This document shows, piece after piece, positions 24,600-31,907 of a DNA stretch of 31,907 bases. Origin of the DNA: an uncultured Oscillospiraceae bacterium (GTDB taxonomy: Bacteria; Bacillota; Clostridia; Oscillospirales; Ruminococcaceae); assembly GCA_910579545.1 (NCBI GenBank), contig CAJTVI010000027.1:1-31907 (forward strand). The letters are read 5' to 3'. Under the pieces are notes generated by a model, which saw only the letters and a program-made list of their open reading frames with translations, was not told the DNA's origin and searched no databases. The translations under genes were made by a program, and so were the position numbers. The first letter of the stretch is position 1. Every line of letters starts with the position of its first letter.

Positions 24600-24605
24600 A
24601 GCAGG

Positions 24606-25002
24606 CAAGCACCGGCTGCATAAGACGGTGCGGGTGACAGAAACCTTTACATGCGCTGAAGGAGAGGGCGTGTCCGCAAAGCCCATGCCAAGCGAGCCGG
24701 GGAGGGTGCAAGCCCGGCGCAGGGCGGGATATGCTGTCGCTCCCGAGCAGGAAAGGTGAGGGGTGTGCGGCAGGGCGCGCGGGCGTTAAGCCCAAAAGCC
24801 CGCCAACGGCCGCGGCCCGCCAGCCTTTTCCGGGGTTGCCTCCGTTATCAGGGCAGGCGGGCGGGGCGCGCGGCTCTTTGCGGCGGCCCTTCCCCGCGCA
24901 GAGCGGCCTGCTTTTTTAAAAAAGCGGGCAAGTTGGGTGGTACCGCGGCTTTGTTTTTCAGGCCGTCCCATGACGAACCAAGGTCATGGGGCGGCTTTTT
25001 TT
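24606..25002 (+). ncRNA. T-box riboswitch, valine-type, controlling valS
   Basis: The T-box sequence TGGGTGGTACCGCG is at 24934-24947. It is followed by a terminator with a 13-bp stem (GCCGTCCCATGAC / GTCATGGGGCGGC, 24962-24995) and TTTTTTT. Upstream, a Stem I distal element resembling GAGCCGGGGAGGGTGCAAGC is at about 24692-24711, and a candidate specifier GTC (valine) at 24736-24738 precedes the purine G and CTCCCGAG. Uncharged tRNA-Val should stabilise the antiterminator and let valS be read. The leader is longer than usual, with a GC-rich stretch at about 24770-24905 between Stem I and the T-box. The start position is inferred from the promoter; the specifier is read by eye. Confidence 0.85.
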
Positions 25003-25094
25003 CGTCCCGTGGCGCAAAACCCGCCCGCCCGGCTGGCAGCAGCCCGGGCCGGGCCACCGCAAACCGGGGCACGCCCCCAAAGGAGGAAGCCGCC

Positions 25095-27797
25095 ATGAAG
25101 GAACTGGCAAAACAGTACGACCCCGCCCAGGTGGAGGACCGCGTCTACGAAGCCTGGCAAAAAGAGGGGTACTTCCACACCGAAATCGACCGCAGCAAAA
25201 AGCCCTATACCATTGTAATGCCGCCCCCCAACATCACCGGGCAGCTGCACATGGGCCATGCGCTGGACGAGACCATGCAGGACATTCTGATCCGGTTCAA
25301 GCGGATGCAGGGCTACTGCGCCCTCTGGGTGCCGGGCACCGACCATGCCTCGATCGCCACCGAGGCCAAGATCGTGGCCGCCATGAAGGAGGAGGGCCTG
25401 AGCAAGGAGGACCTGGGCCGGGAGGGCTTTTTACAGCGGGCCTGGGCCTGGCGCGAGCAGTACGGCGGGCGGATCGTGGGCCAGCTGAAAAAGCTGGGAT
25501 GCAGCTGCGACTGGCAGCGCGAGCGCTTTACCATGGACGAGGGCTGCAGCGACGCGGTGCGCGAGGTGTTTGTGCGGCTGTACAACAAGGGGCTGATCTA
25601 CCGCGGCAGCCGGATGGTCAACTGGTGCCCCCGCTGCAAAACCTCCATCTCGGACGCCGAGGTGGAGTACGAGACCCAGGACGGGCATTTCTGGCACCTG
25701 CTTTACACGGTGAAGGAGACCGGCGAAAAGCTGGAGCTTGCCACCACCCGCCCCGAGACCATGCTGGGGGACACCGCCGTGGCCATCAACCCGGCGGATG
25801 AACGGTACGCCCACCTGCACGGCTGCCATGTGATCCTACCGCTGGTGGGCCGGGAGATCCCCATCGTCTGCGACGAGCACGCCGACATGGAAAAGGGCAC
25901 CGGCGTGGTCAAGATCACCCCCGCCCACGACCCCAACGACTTTGAGGTGGGCCGCCGGCACGGCCTGCCGATGGTGCGGGTGCTGACCTGGGACGGCCGG
26001 ATGACCGGCCCGGCCGATGTGGCCGAGGCCGAGGCGCTGGCCGCCGCCGGCAAAACCGCCTCGGACGAGCCGGAGGTGCTGGACTGCGGCAGGTACGCGG
26101 GGCTTACCGCCCGCGAGGCCCGCAAGGCCATTTTGGCCGACCTTGAGGCCGGCGGGTACCTGGGCGAGGTTAAACCCCTCCAGCACGAGGTAGGCACCTG
26201 CTACCGCTGCCACACCACCATCGAGCCGATGGTCTCCCGGCAGTGGTTCGTAAAGATGGAGCCGCTGGCAAAGCCGGCCATCGCCGCGGTGCGGGCCGGC
26301 CGCACCCGCTTTGTGCCCGAGCGGTTCGACAAGACCTACTACAACTGGATGGAGAACATCCGGGACTGGTGCATCAGCCGCCAGCTTTGGTGGGGCCACC
26401 AGATCCCGGCCTGGTATTGCGACGACTGCAGCGAGACCATCGTGGCCAAAACCGCCCCGGCCGTCTGCCCCAAGTGCGGCTCGGCCCATCTCACCCAGGA
26501 CCCGGACACCCTCGACACCTGGTTTTCCAGCGCGCTCTGGCCCTTCAGCACCCTGGGCTGGCCGAAGCAGACCGAGGACCTTGAGTTCTTCTACCCCACC
26601 AGCACCCTTGTGACCGGGTACGACATCATCTTTTTCTGGGTCTCCCGCATGATCTTCTCGGGGCTGGAGCAGATGGGCGAGGTGCCCTTTGACACCGTCT
26701 TTATCCACGGCATCGTGCGGGACGCCGAGGGCCGCAAGATGAGCAAATCCCTGGGCAACGGCATCGACCCGCTGGAGGTCATCCGGGATTATGGGGCCGA
26801 CGCGCTGCGCTACACCCTGGTCAACGGCTCCACCCCGGGCAACGATATGCGTTACAGCGAGGAAAAGGTGCGCGCCGCCCGCAACTTTGCCAACAAGCTT
26901 TGGAACGCCGCCCGGTTTGTGATGATGAACCTGCCCGCGGATTTTGCCCCCGGCCTGCCGGGCGAGGGCCAGCTGGACATGAGCGACCGCTGGGTGCTCA
27001 CCCGCCTTTCCCGCACCGCCCGCGAGATGACCGACAATCTGGAAAAATACGAACTGGGCCTTGCCGCCGCTAAGGTGTACGATTTTATCTGGGACGTCTA
27101 CTGCGACTGGTTTATCGAGATCGCCAAGGTGCGGCTGGCCTCCGGCGATGCGCAGCAGGCCGACACCGCCCGGCGGGTGCTGGTGTATGTGCTGGGCGCG
27201 GCGCTGCGGCTTTTGCACCCCTTTATGCCCTTTGTGACCGAGGAACTCTACACCGCCCTGCCCGGCAGCGGAAAAACCATCATGCTCGAGCCCTGGCCCA
27301 CCCTGGACGGCCTGCGCGAGTGGCCGGGCGACGAGGCCGACTTTGAAAAGCTGGTGGACTATATCAAGGCGGTGCGGGCGCTGCGGGCCGAAATGGGGGT
27401 GCACCCCGCCAAAAAAACCAGCATGGTGATCGAAACGCAGGACGCCGCGGCCTTCCAGAAGGGCAGCGTCTACCTGGCGCGGTTTGCCTTTGCCACCGAG
27501 GTCACCCTTACCGACGCCTACGCCGGCCCCACCGAGGGGATGGTGCAGGCGGTGACCCACGCGGCCCGCGGCTTTATCCCCATGATGGAGCTGATCGACC
27601 GCGAAAAGGAACTGGCCCGGCTGAATAAAGAAAAGGCCGCCTGCGAAAAGGAGATCGCCCAGTTCAGCCGGCAGCTGCAAAACCAGGGCTTTGTAAGCAA
27701 GGCCCCCGCCCATGTGGTGGAGGATATCCGCCAAAAGCTGGCCCGCGCCGAGGACAAGTTGGCCCGCATCGGCCAGAGCCTGGCGGCGCTGGGGTGA
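25095..27797 (+). CDS. valS: Valine--tRNA ligase
   Basis: The 900-residue class I aminoacyl-tRNA synthetase attaches valine to tRNA-Val in the cytoplasm. The HIGH motif is HMGH (residues 52-55) and the KMSKS motif is at residues 548-552. The CP1 editing domain lies about 180-400, including TTRPETMLGDTAVA. Cysteine pairs CYRCH and CDDC/CPKC suggest zinc sites. The anticodon-binding domain is at about 610-780, and the C-terminal arm (about 835-900, REKELARLNKEKAACEKEIA) is the ValS coiled coil. The length is normal. ATG 25095 follows AAAGGAGG; an upstream open frame runs through the T-box leader and is not coding. Controlled by the T-box leader. The stop overlaps the next gene. Confidence 0.97.
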   Translation: MKELAKQYDPAQVEDRVYEAWQKEGYFHTEIDRSKKPYTIVMPPPNITGQLHMGHALDETMQDILIRFKRMQGYCALWVPGTDHASIATEAKIVAAMKEEGLSKEDLGREGFLQRAWAWREQYGGRIVGQLKKLGCSCDWQRERFTMDEGCSDAVREVFVRLYNKGLIYRGSRMVNWCPRCKTSISDAEVEYETQDGHFWHLLYTVKETGEKLELATTRPETMLGDTAVAINPADERYAHLHGCHVILPLVGREIPIVCDEHADMEKGTGVVKITPAHDPNDFEVGRRHGLPMVRVLTWDGRMTGPADVAEAEALAAAGKTASDEPEVLDCGRYAGLTAREARKAILADLEAGGYLGEVKPLQHEVGTCYRCHTTIEPMVSRQWFVKMEPLAKPAIAAVRAGRTRFVPERFDKTYYNWMENIRDWCISRQLWWGHQIPAWYCDDCSETIVAKTAPAVCPKCGSAHLTQDPDTLDTWFSSALWPFSTLGWPKQTEDLEFFYPTSTLVTGYDIIFFWVSRMIFSGLEQMGEVPFDTVFIHGIVRDAEGRKMSKSLGNGIDPLEVIRDYGADALRYTLVNGSTPGNDMRYSEEKVRAARNFANKLWNAARFVMMNLPADFAPGLPGEGQLDMSDRWVLTRLSRTAREMTDNLEKYELGLAAAKVYDFIWDVYCDWFIEIAKVRLASGDAQQADTARRVLVYVLGAALRLLHPFMPFVTEELYTALPGSGKTIMLEPWPTLDGLREWPGDEADFEKLVDYIKAVRALRAEMGVHPAKKTSMVIETQDAAAFQKGSVYLARFAFATEVTLTDAYAGPTEGMVQAVTHAARGFIPMMELIDREKELARLNKEKAACEKEIAQFSRQLQNQGFVSKAPAHVVEDIRQKLARAEDKLARIGQSLAALG

Positions 27798-28369
27798 GCG
27801 GCGTGCAGCCCGAACGGCCCGCCGGGGCGGGCGCTGGCGGGCCGGCTGCCGGGACGAGGGATCGCCCGCCCGCGCCGGCGCGGGCGGGCCAAACCTCCCC
27901 TTGGGTCTGGGCGCTGCGGTTTGTGTTTACCCTGGCGCTTGGCTGCAGCGTGGCGTTTATCTTTCAAAACTCTCTGCAGATCGCCGAGGTGTCCTCCGCC
28001 CACAGCCAGCAGGCAATGCACTGGTTCAACCGGCTGCTGGGGGTGGTGGGAATCGGGCCGCTCAGCGAGTATGTGGTGCGCAAGCTGGCCCATTTTGCCG
28101 AGTTCGCGCTTTTAGGCTTCTGGTTCATGCTCTGCCTGCGGGTGTACACCCGGCGGTTTGTGCGGCATACCGGCTGGCCGCTCTTTTTTGGGCTGCTGGT
28201 GGCGAACCTCGATGAACTGATCCAGCTGTATGTGCCGGGGCGGTCCAGTTCGGTGCGGGATGTTTTTCTGGACTTTTTGGGGGTGCTGGCCGGGCTGTTC
28301 GCGGCCCTGCTGCTCCTGCTGTTTGTGCGCATGTGCGCCATCCTCTGGCAAAACCGGAGGGAGCTGTAG
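27794..28369 (+). CDS. VanZ-like family membrane protein
   Basis: The 191-residue protein has a variable proline/alanine-rich N-terminus of about 35 residues and then four membrane segments. The VanZ-family signatures KLAHFAEFALLGF and DELIQLYVPGRSSSVRDVFL are clear. VanZ-like proteins are linked to low-level teicoplanin resistance in enterococci, but most family members have no known function. The GTG at 27794 overlaps the valS stop as GTGA; a GTG at 27803 is an alternative start. It should be co-transcribed with valS and hence under the T-box. Confidence 0.85.
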   Translation: MSGVQPERPAGAGAGGPAAGTRDRPPAPARAGQTSPWVWALRFVFTLALGCSVAFIFQNSLQIAEVSSAHSQQAMHWFNRLLGVVGIGPLSEYVVRKLAHFAEFALLGFWFMLCLRVYTRRFVRHTGWPLFFGLLVANLDELIQLYVPGRSSSVRDVFLDFLGVLAGLFAALLLLLFVRMCAILWQNRREL

Positions 28370-28445
28370 CGCGCCGCGCGCGCTTGGGCGCACACCATTG
28401 TTTGGATCACGCGCGCCATCTTTTTATAGTAAGGAGATGAACCCC

Positions 28446-29729
28446 ATGACCCCATCCGAGGCCATCCAGTGGCTGCACAGCCTGCCGCGGCTGGGCGGCG
28501 GGGCCACCCTGCGCCGGATGCAGGCTCTCCTGCGGGAGCTGGGCAGCCCCGAGCGGCAGCTTAAATTTGTGCAGATCGCCGGCACCAACGGCAAGGGCAC
28601 GGTGGCCGCGCTTACCGCCGCCATCCTGCAAAAGGCCGGGTACAAAACCGGGCTTACCATCTCGCCCTTTGTGCTGGAGTTCCGCGAGCGGTTCCAGATC
28701 GACGGCGGCATGATCCCGCCCGGGATCCTTGCCGCCCTGGCCGGCGAGGTAAGGGCGGCGGCTGGGCGGATGGCCGCGGCCGGCGGCGAAACGCCGGTGG
28801 AGTTTGAGGCGGTCACCGCCCTGGCGCTGCTCTGGTTTGCCCGGGAGGGCTGCGACATTGCCGTGCTCGAAACCGGCCTGGGCGGCCGGTACGACGCCAC
28901 CAATGCGGTGCAGAACACCCTTGTCTCGGCCATCACCCGCATCGGGCTGGACCACACCGAGCTGCTGGGCGATACCCTGGACGCCATCGCCCGCGAAAAG
29001 TGCGGCATCATCAAGCCGGGCTGCATCGTGGTTTCTTATCCCAGCCAGCCCAAGGAGGCCCTGCGGGAGATCGTGGTCGAGGCCGGGCGGCAGGGCTGCG
29101 AGCTGGTGGTGCCGGACCTCGACGACCTCACCCGCCGGCACGGCCCGCCCTTTACCAACCGGATGGACTACGGCGGCTACGAGGTAAGCCTGCCCTTTAT
29201 CGGCGCGCACCAGGCCTGCAACGCCGCCGTGGCGGTGGAGATCGCGCTGGCCCTCTGCCGCAGGGGCCTTACCATTGAGGACGAGGCCATCCTGGCCGGC
29301 CTTGAGGCCGCGCGGCTGCCCGCCCGCATCGAGCTGCTGCGGCGCGAGCCCCTCGTTTTGCTGGACGGCTGCCACAACCCGGACGGCGCCGCCGCCCTGG
29401 CGGGGGTGCTGCGGGAGGAAAAGGCCGCCGGCCTCACCGCCATCATCGGCATGCTTGCGGACAAAAAGGTCGAAGATGCGCTTAAAAACCTCTCCGGCTG
29501 TTTTGCGCGGGTGTACACGGTCACCCCAAACTGCCCCCGCGCCATGCCGGCGGAGCAGCTGGCCGCCCTGGCCGGGGAGCATTTTGCCTTTGTGCAGCCC
29601 TGCCAAAGCCTGCCCCAGGCGCTCACCGCCGCCCTGGCCGAAGAGCGGGACCTCGTGGTCTGCGGCTCGCTCTACCTCGCGGCCGAGGCCCGCGGCCTGC
29701 TGCTGAAGCAGCTGGGCCGCAAGGGGTAA
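28446..29729 (+). CDS. folC: Bifunctional folylpolyglutamate synthase / dihydrofolate synthase
   Basis: The 427-residue Mur-ligase-family enzyme adds glutamate to folates, and in many bacteria also to dihydropteroate. The ATP-binding loop GTNGKGT is at residues 46-52. EFEAVTALAL, ETGLGGRYDATN (Mg/ATP region), ITRIGLDHTELLG and the C-terminal domain motif LLDGCHNPDGAAAL are visible. The length is typical. ATG 28446 lies nine bases after AAGGAG; ATG 28437 directly touches that site and is unlikely. A weak hairpin (GGCGC / GCGCC, 28387-28417) plus a T-tract lies in the gap after the VanZ-like gene and may reduce read-through from valS. The end of the gene is partly duplicated just downstream. 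Confidence 0.93.
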   Translation: MTPSEAIQWLHSLPRLGGGATLRRMQALLRELGSPERQLKFVQIAGTNGKGTVAALTAAILQKAGYKTGLTISPFVLEFRERFQIDGGMIPPGILAALAGEVRAAAGRMAAAGGETPVEFEAVTALALLWFAREGCDIAVLETGLGGRYDATNAVQNTLVSAITRIGLDHTELLGDTLDAIAREKCGIIKPGCIVVSYPSQPKEALREIVVEAGRQGCELVVPDLDDLTRRHGPPFTNRMDYGGYEVSLPFIGAHQACNAAVAVEIALALCRRGLTIEDEAILAGLEAARLPARIELLRREPLVLLDGCHNPDGAAALAGVLREEKAAGLTAIIGMLADKKVEDALKNLSGCFARVYTVTPNCPRAMPAEQLAALAGEHFAFVQPCQSLPQALTAALAEERDLVVCGSLYLAAEARGLLLKQLGRKG

Positions 29730-29786
29730 GGCGGCCCGGGGTTAAAACAGCTGGGCCGCGAGAGGTAAGGCGGCCCGCGGCCGCGG
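29709..29786 (+). repeat. 39-bp tandem duplication spanning the folC stop
   Basis: CAGCTGGGCCGC starts at 29709 and again at 29748, followed in both by G.GGTAAGGCGGCCCG. The first copy holds the last codons and TAA of folC, and the second lies outside the gene. Confidence 0.75.
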
Positions 29787-29918
29787 CTTTTCCTTTCCCT
29801 GCCAGGGCGCAAGGTCCCTTTGACCCGCGCGCTTTTCTCACCGCCGCTTTGCGGCCCGCCTTTTTTGCGGGCTTGTCCAGATTCCGGCAAAACTCGCACC
29901 CCAAATCGGCTACACTAA

Positions 29919-29954
29919 AGCCCGTACACAGAACCCTCTGTGTGCGGGCTTTTT
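29919..29954 (+). terminator. Terminator between folC and spoIIAA
   Basis: AGCCCGTACACAGA pairs with TCTGTGTGCGGGCT (14 bp with one T-G pair, ACCC loop) and is followed by TTTT and AT-rich sequence. It lies 35 bp before spoIIAA. No clear sigma-A or sigma-H promoter for spoIIAA is visible after it, so it may act as an attenuator or the promoter may lie upstream. Confidence 0.75.
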
Positions 29955-29988
29955 AATTTTAATTATTCGTAAAAGGAGGCTGGCCGCC

Positions 29989-30285
29989 GTGGCAGGGGTC
30001 ACCTTTTCGGGCGCGGAGGGCGCGCTCTTTGCGTATCTTGTGGGCGAGATCGACCATCACGCGGCCCAGCAGCTGCGCCAGGCCATCGACGCCCGGCTCA
30101 CCCTGGCCGCGCCGGCCCGGCTCATCCTGGATTTTGGCGGGGTCACCTTTATGGATTCCTCCGGCGTCGGGCTGATCCTCGGCCGGCAAAAGCGCATGCG
30201 GGAGGCCGGCGGGGTGCTGGTGGTCCAGCGCCCGCCCGCCCAGATCCAAAAGATGCTCCAGCTGGCGCAGGTCAGCTATGTGTAA
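29989..30285 (+). CDS. spoIIAA: Anti-sigma F factor antagonist (anti-anti-sigma, STAS domain)
   Basis: The 98-residue STAS protein frees sigma F during sporulation by binding SpoIIAB. It is switched off when SpoIIAB phosphorylates its serine. The motif FMDSSGVGLILGR places the phospho-acceptor at Ser58, the same number as in Bacillus subtilis. It is somewhat shorter than the Bacillus protein (about 117) at the C-terminus. GTG 29989 follows AAAAGGAGG. It is the first gene of the three-gene spoIIA order. Confidence 0.92.
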   Translation: MAGVTFSGAEGALFAYLVGEIDHHAAQQLRQAIDARLTLAAPARLILDFGGVTFMDSSGVGLILGRQKRMREAGGVLVVQRPPAQIQKMLQLAQVSYV

Positions 30286-30426
30286 AAACCGCGGCGCATG
30301 GGCGCGCCAAAGGCCGCAGCAGTTCGCGGCGCGCGGCCTCGATGCGCCGGCTGCGCGCCGTCTCCCGCCGCGCCGTACCGATCAGGCCGAGCCGTACCAT
30401 ACCGATCATCAAAAGGGGATAGTATT

Positions 30427-30861
30427 ATGAAAGCGCAAAACCTTGTCCGCTGCGCCTTTTACTCCCGCGGGGTCAACGAGGCCTTTGCCCGGGGGCTGCT
30501 CGCGGCCTTCCTGGCCCAGGCCGACCCCACCGTCCCCCAGCTGGCCGACATCAAAACGGCCGTCTCGGAGGCGGTCACCAACTGCATCGTCCACGCCTAC
30601 CCGGAGGGGGTCGGGCTCATCCGGCTCACCGCCGCCCTCTACGAGGGAGGGCTCGTCAAGATCACGATCGCCGACAAGGGCATCGGCATCCCGGACGTGG
30701 AGCAGGCCATGCAGCCCCTCTTTACCACCGGCAGCCCGGAGGAGCGGGCCGGCCTCGGCTTTGCGGTGATGCAGAGCTTTATGGATTCGGTCAAGGTCCG
30801 CTCGGCGCCCGGCAGGGGCACCCGGGTGGTGCTCACAAAACGGCTGAGCCCCCGCGGCTGA
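30427..30861 (+). CDS. spoIIAB: Anti-sigma F factor / serine kinase SpoIIAB
   Basis: The 144-residue GHKL-type kinase binds and inhibits sigma F and phosphorylates SpoIIAA. Visible are the N box EAVTNCIVHAYP, the G1 box DKGIGIP, PLFTTGSPEERAGLGF and the C-terminal RSAPGRGTRVVLTKRL. It aligns well with Bacillus SpoIIAB from MKAQNL onward. ATG 30427 with AAAAGGGG upstream fits; the frame is open back to 30298 but that would add 43 low-complexity residues. The 141-bp gap after spoIIAA is unusual for this operon. Confidence 0.93.
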   Translation: MKAQNLVRCAFYSRGVNEAFARGLLAAFLAQADPTVPQLADIKTAVSEAVTNCIVHAYPEGVGLIRLTAALYEGGLVKITIADKGIGIPDVEQAMQPLFTTGSPEERAGLGFAVMQSFMDSVKVRSAPGRGTRVVLTKRLSPRG

Positions 30862-30929
30862 AAGCCCCCTTTCCTTTTTACATAGGCGGCAGGCACTCCC
30901 CGCCGCCCAAAAGGGAGGAGGATCGCCCT

Positions 30930-31601
30930 ATGCCCACCCGGCTTGGCCCGCGCGAAGAATTCATCCAGGATAATCTCGGCCTCGCCCACGCCTGCGCGGG
31001 GCGGTTCCGCGGCCGGGGCATCGAGTACGACGACCTCTACGCCGCCGGCTGCATGGGGCTGGTCAAGGCCTACGACGGGTTCGACGAGACGCGGGGGGTC
31101 TGCTTTTCCACCTATGCGGTGCCGGTCATCTTAGGCGAGATCAAAAAGCTCTTCCGGGACGGCGGCACCGTCAAGGTCAGCCGCTCGGTCAAGGAGCTGG
31201 GCCTCAAGGTGGGGGCCGCCCGGGAGCAGATGCTCAAGGCCACCGGCGCCGAGCCCACCGTCGCCCAGCTGGCCCAGCGGCTGGGGGTGCGGCCCGAGCA
31301 GGTGGCCCTTGCCATCCAGGCAAACCAGCCCGCCCTCTCGCTTACCCCCGCCTCGGAGGAGGACGGCTCCCGCGAGCTGGACATCCCGGTGGACTCCCCG
31401 GAAGAGGAGCTGGCCGACCGCATCGGCCTGGCCGAGGTGCTGGGGCGTCTTCCGCCCGAGGACCGCGCCCTCATCGGCTTCCGCTTTTATAAGGGATGGA
31501 CCCAAAGCCAGACCGCCAAGGCCCTTGGCACCACCCAGGTGCAGATCTCCCGGCGGGAGCGCCGCATCCTCAAACAGCTGCGCGGGCTGCTGCTGGAATA
31601 A
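30930..31601 (+). CDS. sigF: RNA polymerase sporulation sigma factor SigF
   Basis: The 223-residue sigma-70 family factor directs early forespore transcription. Region 2 holds GIEYDDLYAAGCMGLVKAYDGFD and FSTYAVPVILGEIKKLFRD (about residues 30-75). Region 3 lies about 85-150, and region 4 ends with the helix-turn-helix WTQSQTAKALGTTQVQISRRERR. Position directly after spoIIAB identifies it as sigma F rather than sigma G. ATG 30930 follows GGGAGGAGG. The length is slightly below Bacillus SigF (255). Confidence 0.93.
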   Translation: MPTRLGPREEFIQDNLGLAHACAGRFRGRGIEYDDLYAAGCMGLVKAYDGFDETRGVCFSTYAVPVILGEIKKLFRDGGTVKVSRSVKELGLKVGAAREQMLKATGAEPTVAQLAQRLGVRPEQVALAIQANQPALSLTPASEEDGSRELDIPVDSPEEELADRIGLAEVLGRLPPEDRALIGFRFYKGWTQSQTAKALGTTQVQISRRERRILKQLRGLLLE

Positions 31602-31768
31602 ACCGGCCGGCCTTGGCCAATAGTACAAAATGTAATGTCCGGGGCGGCTAAAAATGCGGGCTGAAACAGCCTGTATAAACCGTCCGGGCAGGCTGTCTGG
31701 AATTTGAACAAAAACTTCGTCGCAAAATAGACAAAACGACAAAACCGCCCACAAGCGCTGTTTTTGTG

Positions 31769-31797
31769 TTGACTTTCGGGCAGATTCCTGCTATTAT
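31769..31797 (+). promoter_or_regulatory. Promoter P1 of an operon starting beyond the window
   Basis: TTGACT (31769-31774), a 17-bp spacer and TATTAT (31792-31797). The small hairpin CCGTCA / TGACGG (31805-31820) follows. No gene is visible between sigF and the window end (306 bp). Confidence 0.7.
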
Positions 31798-31867
31798 AAC
31801 TAAGCCGTCAGGGATGACGGGCGCTTGCTGCGCACAGCGGCTGTTTACAAACCCACAAAAAAAGGTC

Positions 31868-31897
31868 TTGACAAGGGGCCATAAGATGTGGTAAAGT
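31868..31897 (+). promoter_or_regulatory. Promoter P2 of an operon starting beyond the window
   Basis: TTGACA (31868-31873), an 18-bp spacer and TAAAGT (31892-31897), 99 bp downstream of P1. Strong tandem promoters with an AT-rich upstream tract are typical of rRNA or other highly expressed operons in Firmicutes; that identity is inference. Confidence 0.6.
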
Positions 31898-31907
31898 AAA
31901 TAAGCTG

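Noticed and set aside
24756..25094. Open frame that would extend valS by 113 residues at the N-terminus
   Set aside because: It runs through the T-box and terminator of the leader. The ValS family starts at MKELAKQYDP, and ATG 25095 has an AAAGGAGG site.
28402..28430. Promoter-like TTGGAT - 17 bp - TATAGT before folC
   Set aside because: The start of transcription would fall at about 28437, after the folC ribosome site (28431-28436), and the -35 matches only three of six bases.
31666..31696. Hairpin ACAGCCTG / CAGGCTGT after sigF as a terminator
   Set aside because: It has an 8-bp stem with a 15-nt loop and no T-tract after it. It may be chance; it is not strong enough to list as a terminator.

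Overview
The window looks like chromosomal DNA from a GC-rich, low-redox Gram-positive anaerobe of the class Clostridia, probably an Oscillospiraceae/Ruminococcaceae-type gut bacterium. The evidence is an intact spoIIAA-spoIIAB-sigF sporulation cassette, a T-box leader before valS, strong AGGAGG-type ribosome sites, sigma-A promoters close to consensus, and very GC-rich coding sequence next to AT-rich promoters. The genus is inference. All genes run on the + strand except one LacI-family regulator. No tRNA, rRNA, CRISPR array, transposase or phage gene was seen.

Region 1 (1-8366) is housekeeping and envelope/ion functions: a cyclophilin-type lipoprotein, a cardiolipin synthase, the YqgF/RuvX nuclease, then a potassium module. 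That module is a short KdpD-like sensor kinase and a KdpE-like regulator that overlap, followed by TrkA and TrkH. Region 2 (8469-14200) has a GntR/FadR-type regulator and then three envelope genes: an MBOAT O-acyltransferase (AlgI type), an AlgJ/AlgX-like SGNH-fold protein, and a large polytopic membrane protein resembling GT-C glycosyltransferases. Together they suggest O-acetylation and export of a surface glycan.

Region 3 (14435-24353) is the most distinctive part. It holds a RidA protein; a tightly packed operon of four metallohydrolases (M20 carbamoylase/allantoate-hydrolase type, SsnA/AtzA-like amidohydrolase, hydantoinase/allantoinase-like amidohydrolase, ArgE/DapE-like M20 enzyme) with 4-nt overlaps; a LacI-type repressor on the - strand; and a divergent SDR dehydrogenase plus APC permease. 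Every promoter of this region carries a related palindrome (half-site ATTAGT or ATTAAT) at or just after the -10 box. I infer one LacI-controlled regulon for uptake and stepwise hydrolysis of a cyclic ureide, hydantoin or deaminated heterocycle. The substrate is not determinable from sequence alone.

Region 4 (24571-31907) holds valS behind a T-box leader (candidate specifier GTC, valine), a VanZ-like membrane protein that overlaps valS by 4 nt, folC, the spoIIA operon (anti-anti-sigma, anti-sigma kinase, sigma F), and two tandem strong promoters at the right edge that point out of the window.

A dispersed intergenic repeat of about 65-105 bp occurs four times (1-84, 985-1050, 5340-5445, 24411-24511). 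Several short GC-rich tandem duplications (41, 26 and 39 bp periods) lie just downstream of genes.
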